Shown here one piece after another: positions 60,863 to 64,000 of a DNA stretch of 64,000 nucleotides. Both the position numbers and the translations under genes were made by a program. The notes beneath the pieces were generated by a model, which saw nothing but the letters and a program-made list of their open reading frames with translations, made no database searches and had not been told where the DNA came from. The stretch comes from Bacteroidia bacterium. Its GTDB lineage: Bacteria; Bacteroidota; Bacteroidia; J057. The stretch spans positions 4,526,001 to 4,590,000 of the forward strand of contig JAWPMV010000001.1 in NCBI GenBank assembly GCA_033391075.1, read 5' to 3'. Within the stretch, counting starts at the first letter, position 1, and each line of letters begins with the position of its first letter.

Positions 60863-61993
60863 ATGAAAAGCACGCCTGTATCCGACAATATTTTTAGCCG
60901 ATTTTCTATCAGCCCTGAGCGAGGTTTTTTACCGGATTATACTCCTTTAGAAAGCCTGGGAAGTCCCTTTGAGGCCTGGGACCAACTGGCATATGAGCTC
61001 CCCCAATTGATCCATGAGCAAAAAGTGAAGGAAAGCCTGACTTCTCTCTCAGACTTCCCATTGCAATCCCTACAATCTCCCAATGAAAAGGAACGCGCCA
61101 TGCTCATTCTCGCACATGTGGCTTCTGCCTATGTATGGGAGACAGGCGAAATGCGGGAGCATATCCCGCCAATTGTTGCCATTCCTTTTGCACGACTTGC
61201 TGATGAACTGGGTCGACCCGCTATCGTCCACCATATGACCAATGTCATGTACAACTGGAGAAAAAAAGATCCAGCTGGAGATTTGCGTGGAGAAAATATG
61301 GAGGCCCTTATCAGCTTTAATGATTCTCCGCAAGAAGCCTGGTTTTATAATGTTACTGCAGAGATAGAATCTGTTGGAGCAGCCGCCTTGCCAGAGATGA
61401 TCATGATTCATGAAAAGGGAAGAAAACTTGGGGAAGAAGAGCTTCATCTTTCTTTGACCAAACTTCATCAGATTCTTCTGGAAATGAATCGTTCTCTGAA
61501 CAGAATGATCGACCAGCTGGATCCAGACTTCTTTTATCATAAAATTCGCCCCTTCCTATCTTCTTTTGTCAATATTGAGTTTCAGGGAGTCGAAAATAAT
61601 CCCATAAGATCCTATGCAGGAGGAAGTGCTGCTCAGAGTTCCTTAATTCAGGCCTTTGATGTATTGATAGGTATCACACATCCTCACGGAAGCGGAAAAT
61701 ACCTACTGGCTATGCGGGATCATATGCCTCCCCCTCATAAAGCCTTTTTAGAATGGATGGAGGAAGGAGAAAGCCTGGGAGATATGATTTCCAGCTATCC
61801 TAAAGAAAAAGAGATTTACCAGGCTCTGCTTGATGCCTTGCTTGCTTTCCGCAATACACATCTGAAAATCGTTGCAAATTTCATAGCAGGCCCGGCCAAA
61901 AGATCCGGTAAAAGTTCTGAAGGAACAGGAGGAACGGATGCCCTGAGCTTTCTCAAAGAGGTGAGAAATGACATGAAAAAGCATCAGGATTGA
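60863..61993 (+). CDS. Indoleamine 2,3-dioxygenase family heme protein
   Basis: A 376-residue protein started at MKSTPVSDN (60863); a longer frame begins at 60752 inside the acetyltransferase gene and is rejected. Key motifs are GGSAAQSSLIQAFDVLIGITHPHG, AMRDHMPPPHKAFLEWME and FRNTHLKIVANFI, in which His333 corresponds to the proximal heme ligand of IDO. Members open the indole ring of tryptophan to N-formylkynurenine, though some bacterial relatives lack activity. No kynurenine gene is near. It starts 10 bases after the acetyltransferase stop. Confidence 0.85.
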   Translation: MKSTPVSDNIFSRFSISPERGFLPDYTPLESLGSPFEAWDQLAYELPQLIHEQKVKESLTSLSDFPLQSLQSPNEKERAMLILAHVASAYVWETGEMREHIPPIVAIPFARLADELGRPAIVHHMTNVMYNWRKKDPAGDLRGENMEALISFNDSPQEAWFYNVTAEIESVGAAALPEMIMIHEKGRKLGEEELHLSLTKLHQILLEMNRSLNRMIDQLDPDFFYHKIRPFLSSFVNIEFQGVENNPIRSYAGGSAAQSSLIQAFDVLIGITHPHGSGKYLLAMRDHMPPPHKAFLEWMEEGESLGDMISSYPKEKEIYQALLDALLAFRNTHLKIVANFIAGPAKRSGKSSEGTGGTDALSFLKEVRNDMKKHQD

Positions 61994-62102
61994 GCTTTGT
62001 CTTCTGCTGAACATAAGAAGCTAAACAGATCAGGGATATTTGGGTTAGATAATAGAGTCAGCCGGTAAAACGAATTGAGCTTGAATTTTCTATCTTTGCT
62101 AT

Positions 62103-63221
62103 ATGCTTTTCAATAAGAAAAATAAAGGGATCACCCGCGAGGCTGTTTTAGCTGCTCTGAGTCATGTCGACGATCCGGATCTAAAGAAAGATCTGGTGAC
62201 CTTAAACATGATACAGGACATAAAAATTGAAGACAAGAAAGTAGAGTTTAAAGTCGTACTCACTACTCCAGCTTGTCCCATGAAAGACGCTATCCAAAGG
62301 GCCTGTATAAATGCCATCCATCTGATGGTTGATAAAGAAGCAGAAGTGCATGCCATCATGACTTCTCAGGTAAGTAGCGATGATAGCAATCAAAGCTTAC
62401 CCAATGTCAAAAACATAATTGCGATTTCTTCCGGCAAAGGAGGCGTAGGAAAATCTACCGTCGCGGCCAATCTGGCCGTTGCACTTGCACAGAGTGGAGC
62501 GAAAGTAGGGCTGATAGATGCCGATATCTATGGTCCGAGTATGCCGATCATGTTTGGATTTGAGGGAGAAAGGCCCCAACTGGAAAAGATCGGAGAAAAA
62601 GACATGCTTATTCCTTTTGAAAAACATGGGGTAAAGCTTATGTCTATTGGTGTGCTGGTTCGTGAGGGACAAGCCATTGTTTGGAGAGGGCCTATGGCTT
62701 CTAAGGCCTTGCGTCAATTGATCTTTGATACCAATTGGGGAGAAATCGACTACCTCCTGGTAGACCTTCCTCCGGGCACGGGAGACATTCACCTGACACT
62801 TGTGCAGGCATTATCTGTGACGGGAGCAGTCGTGGTTACGACTCCTCAGAAAGTAGCGGTTTCAGATGCACGCAAAGGAGCTGAGATGTTTCGCAGTCCA
62901 CAAATCCAGGTTCCTATACTTGGCGTGGTAGAGAATATGTCCTTTTTTATTCCGGATGATGCCCCTGAGAAGAGGTATCCTATTTTTGGAGAAGGAGGCG
63001 GGCAAACACTCGCTCAGTCGATGGGTACGGAAATGATTGGCCAAATCCCCATGCGACAAGCCATTGCAGAAAACGCAGACGCAGGAAAACCCGTTACCGT
63101 TTATAAAGACGGAGTTCTGGCAAAAGCCTATCAGGACGTAGCAGGAAGTCTGGCTCAACGTATAGCTATCAGGAACGCTCAACAATCTCCAACCAAGAGA
63201 GTTGAGATTCAAAGACCTTAA
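62103..63221 (+). CDS. apbC: Mrp/NBP35 family Fe-S carrier ATPase
   Basis: A 372-residue protein with an N-terminal MIP18/DUF59 domain (about 5-90, TPACPMKDAIQRAC) and a P-loop domain with the deviant Walker A SSGKGGVGKSTVAANLA near residue 105, DADIYGPSMPIMFG, and LVDLPPGTGDIHL. It is the standard bacterial ApbC/Mrp length. It carries Fe-S clusters to target apoproteins. A TATCTTTG (62091-62098) lies directly upstream. The NifU-like gene follows, another Fe-S carrier, so the pair form a small Fe-S assembly unit. Confidence 0.9.
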   Translation: MLFNKKNKGITREAVLAALSHVDDPDLKKDLVTLNMIQDIKIEDKKVEFKVVLTTPACPMKDAIQRACINAIHLMVDKEAEVHAIMTSQVSSDDSNQSLPNVKNIIAISSGKGGVGKSTVAANLAVALAQSGAKVGLIDADIYGPSMPIMFGFEGERPQLEKIGEKDMLIPFEKHGVKLMSIGVLVREGQAIVWRGPMASKALRQLIFDTNWGEIDYLLVDLPPGTGDIHLTLVQALSVTGAVVVTTPQKVAVSDARKGAEMFRSPQIQVPILGVVENMSFFIPDDAPEKRYPIFGEGGGQTLAQSMGTEMIGQIPMRQAIAENADAGKPVTVYKDGVLAKAYQDVAGSLAQRIAIRNAQQSPTKRVEIQRP

Positions 63222-63295
63222 GCCAAATCGCCTACTGGCAGTTGGCTAATACAGCCAAGATTGATTTACTAAGTCTAATTTCCTTATTTTGGGAT

Positions 63296-63544
63296 ATGAT
63301 CGTACAAGAAGAATTGAAAAACCGGATCGAAACTGCTTTAGATAGCATCAGGCCTTATCTGGTTTCTGATGGAGGGGATGTAAAAATTCACCAGATCAGA
63401 GAGGATGGAGTACTGGAATTGATTCTGCTCGGAAATTGTGAATCCTGCAGCATGAGCCAAATGACCATGACCGCAGGTATCGAACAAGTGGTATTTCGGG
63501 TTGCTCCGGAGATCCATAAAGTAGAAGCTGTTACCCCCGAATAA
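63296..63544 (+). CDS. NifU-like C-terminal Fe-S scaffold protein
   Basis: An 82-residue protein started at MIVQEELKN (63296); a TTG-start frame from 63242 adds an unlikely leader. It has the NifU C-domain motif NCESCSMSQMTMTAGIEQ, with the CxxC that holds a labile cluster. It follows the Mrp gene by 74 bases. A clear terminator follows. Confidence 0.85.
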   Translation: MIVQEELKNRIETALDSIRPYLVSDGGDVKIHQIREDGVLELILLGNCESCSMSQMTMTAGIEQVVFRVAPEIHKVEAVTPE

Positions 63545-63565
63545 GCGGGATATCATATAAAGAAC

Positions 63566-63600
63566 ATCGCCTCCGGAAATCTTCCGTGAGGCGATTTTTA
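63566..63600 (+). terminator. Intrinsic terminator after the NifU-like gene
   Basis: ATCGCCTC pairs with GAGGCGAT, and the inner CGGAA/TTCCG continues the stem; it is followed by TTTTTA. This ends the mrp-nifU transcript. Confidence 0.8.
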
Positions 63601-63648
63601 TTTGAATCCCAATATTTTTGCTAATTTGGAACAAAAGTCCCTCCCCGC

Positions 63649-64000
63649 ATGTCAGAGAAGTTGGATGTACAGAAAGCGCTATTTCAAAAAGTAAAAGAAA
63701 AGCTGCCTACCCATACCTCCCTGGTAGATGAAATCGCTGAACGCTTAAGTATAAGCAGTGATGGAGTCTATCGTCGCTTGAGGAATGAAACCCCATTACG
63801 ATTGGATGAAGCCGCAAAGCTTTGCCAGGAGTTCAATATCTCCCTGGATGAAATCGTACAGGAAAATCAAAACCACTCCATTGTATTTCAACCTACCGGA
63901 ATCCGAAATGGAGCCCTACAATTTGAGGAATACCTTCATGGTCTTCTGGGCTTATTTACAGAAATCCAGAACAAAGGAGTGAAATCCAGCCTCTATGCTG
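63649..64000 (+). CDS. Helix-turn-helix transcriptional regulator, N-terminal part
   Basis: The frame from ATG at 63649 runs off the window after about 117 residues. Residues about 20-70 (SLVDEIAERLSISSDGVYRR and LDEAAKLCQEFNISLDEIV) form a XRE/BetR-like helix-turn-helix typical of a Bacteroidota group of longer regulators with a C-terminal sensory domain. A TATTTTTG (63613-63620) upstream fits the -7 promoter motif. Confidence 0.6.
   Translation, partial: MSEKLDVQKALFQKVKEKLPTHTSLVDEIAERLSISSDGVYRRLRNETPLRLDEAAKLCQEFNISLDEIVQENQNHSIVFQPTGIRNGALQFEEYLHGLLGLFTEIQNKGVKSSLYA

Noticed and set aside
1-64000. CRISPR arrays or prophage
   Set aside because: No regularly spaced direct repeats and no phage structural or integrase genes were seen; the only mobile gene is the IS110 transposase.

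Overview
The window looks like a chromosomal segment of a Bacteroidota bacterium, probably of the Saprospiria/Cytophagia type (class placement is only a guess). The evidence is a SusC/SusD pair, many lipoproteins with Bacteroidota-style lipoboxes, an SBBP-repeat protein, a TAnnTTTG-type promoter, few obvious Shine-Dalgarno sequences, and no plasmid or phage backbone. Most genes are ordinary housekeeping or transport genes. The unusual content is in non-coding RNA, one insertion sequence and several domain fusions.

Layout. 1-5205: a partial SBBP-repeat protein, Crp/Fnr and AraC regulators, small proteins (DinB-like, DUF5655, a lipoprotein) and an S41 peptidase. 5351-11088 (minus): a probable operon of a sialate O-acetylesterase-like SGNH enzyme, a small membrane protein, a 4-hydroxybutyryl-CoA dehydratase-family flavoprotein and a sodium:solute symporter. 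11170-13698 (minus): a membrane PAS histidine kinase. 14020-17043: a kinase/M23/aminotransferase fusion. 17180-20608: the gamma, alpha and beta subunits of a sodium-pumping decarboxylase, then a ketopantoate reductase-like gene and a convergent Hsp70-like gene. 23208-27858: a slipin gene preceded on the same strand by a large structured RNA containing a complete circularly permuted tRNA-like module, and facing it a WYL regulator fused to a 2-oxoglutarate dioxygenase domain plus a helical protein. 27859-31233 (minus): an HNH endonuclease with a small partner, a methyltransferase, a secreted protein and a flavin reductase-like protein. 31394-32606: an IS110-family element whose bridge RNA can be read, inserted in a REP-like palindrome. 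32735-35000: an N-acyl-D-amino-acid deacylase relative and an ICMT-like methyltransferase.

35369-50714 (minus): a nutrient-uptake locus, transcribed as SusC, SusD, a terminator-like hairpin, a lipoprotein, and three tandem ~1,110-residue FG-GAP/ASPIC lipoproteins. A divergent TonB-plug-only lipoprotein and a LacI regulator lie upstream, with a LacI-type palindrome in between. 53004-56529: an extracytoplasmic cluster (thioredoxin-like protein, beta-barrel, ApbE flavin transferase, DUF4266 lipoprotein, DUF3570 protein). 56562-64000: an acyltransferase, a 5'-nucleotidase family lipoprotein, a lipoprotein, a sugar N-acetyltransferase, an indoleamine dioxygenase family protein, Mrp/ApbC and NifU-like Fe-S proteins, and a truncated helix-turn-helix gene.

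The two best leads are the permuted-tRNA RNA next to slipin and WYL-dioxygenase genes, which resembles what is known of YrlA-type Y RNAs although no Ro60/RtcB gene is in view, and the IS110 bridge RNA, whose four guide segments match the flanking target and the element ends.
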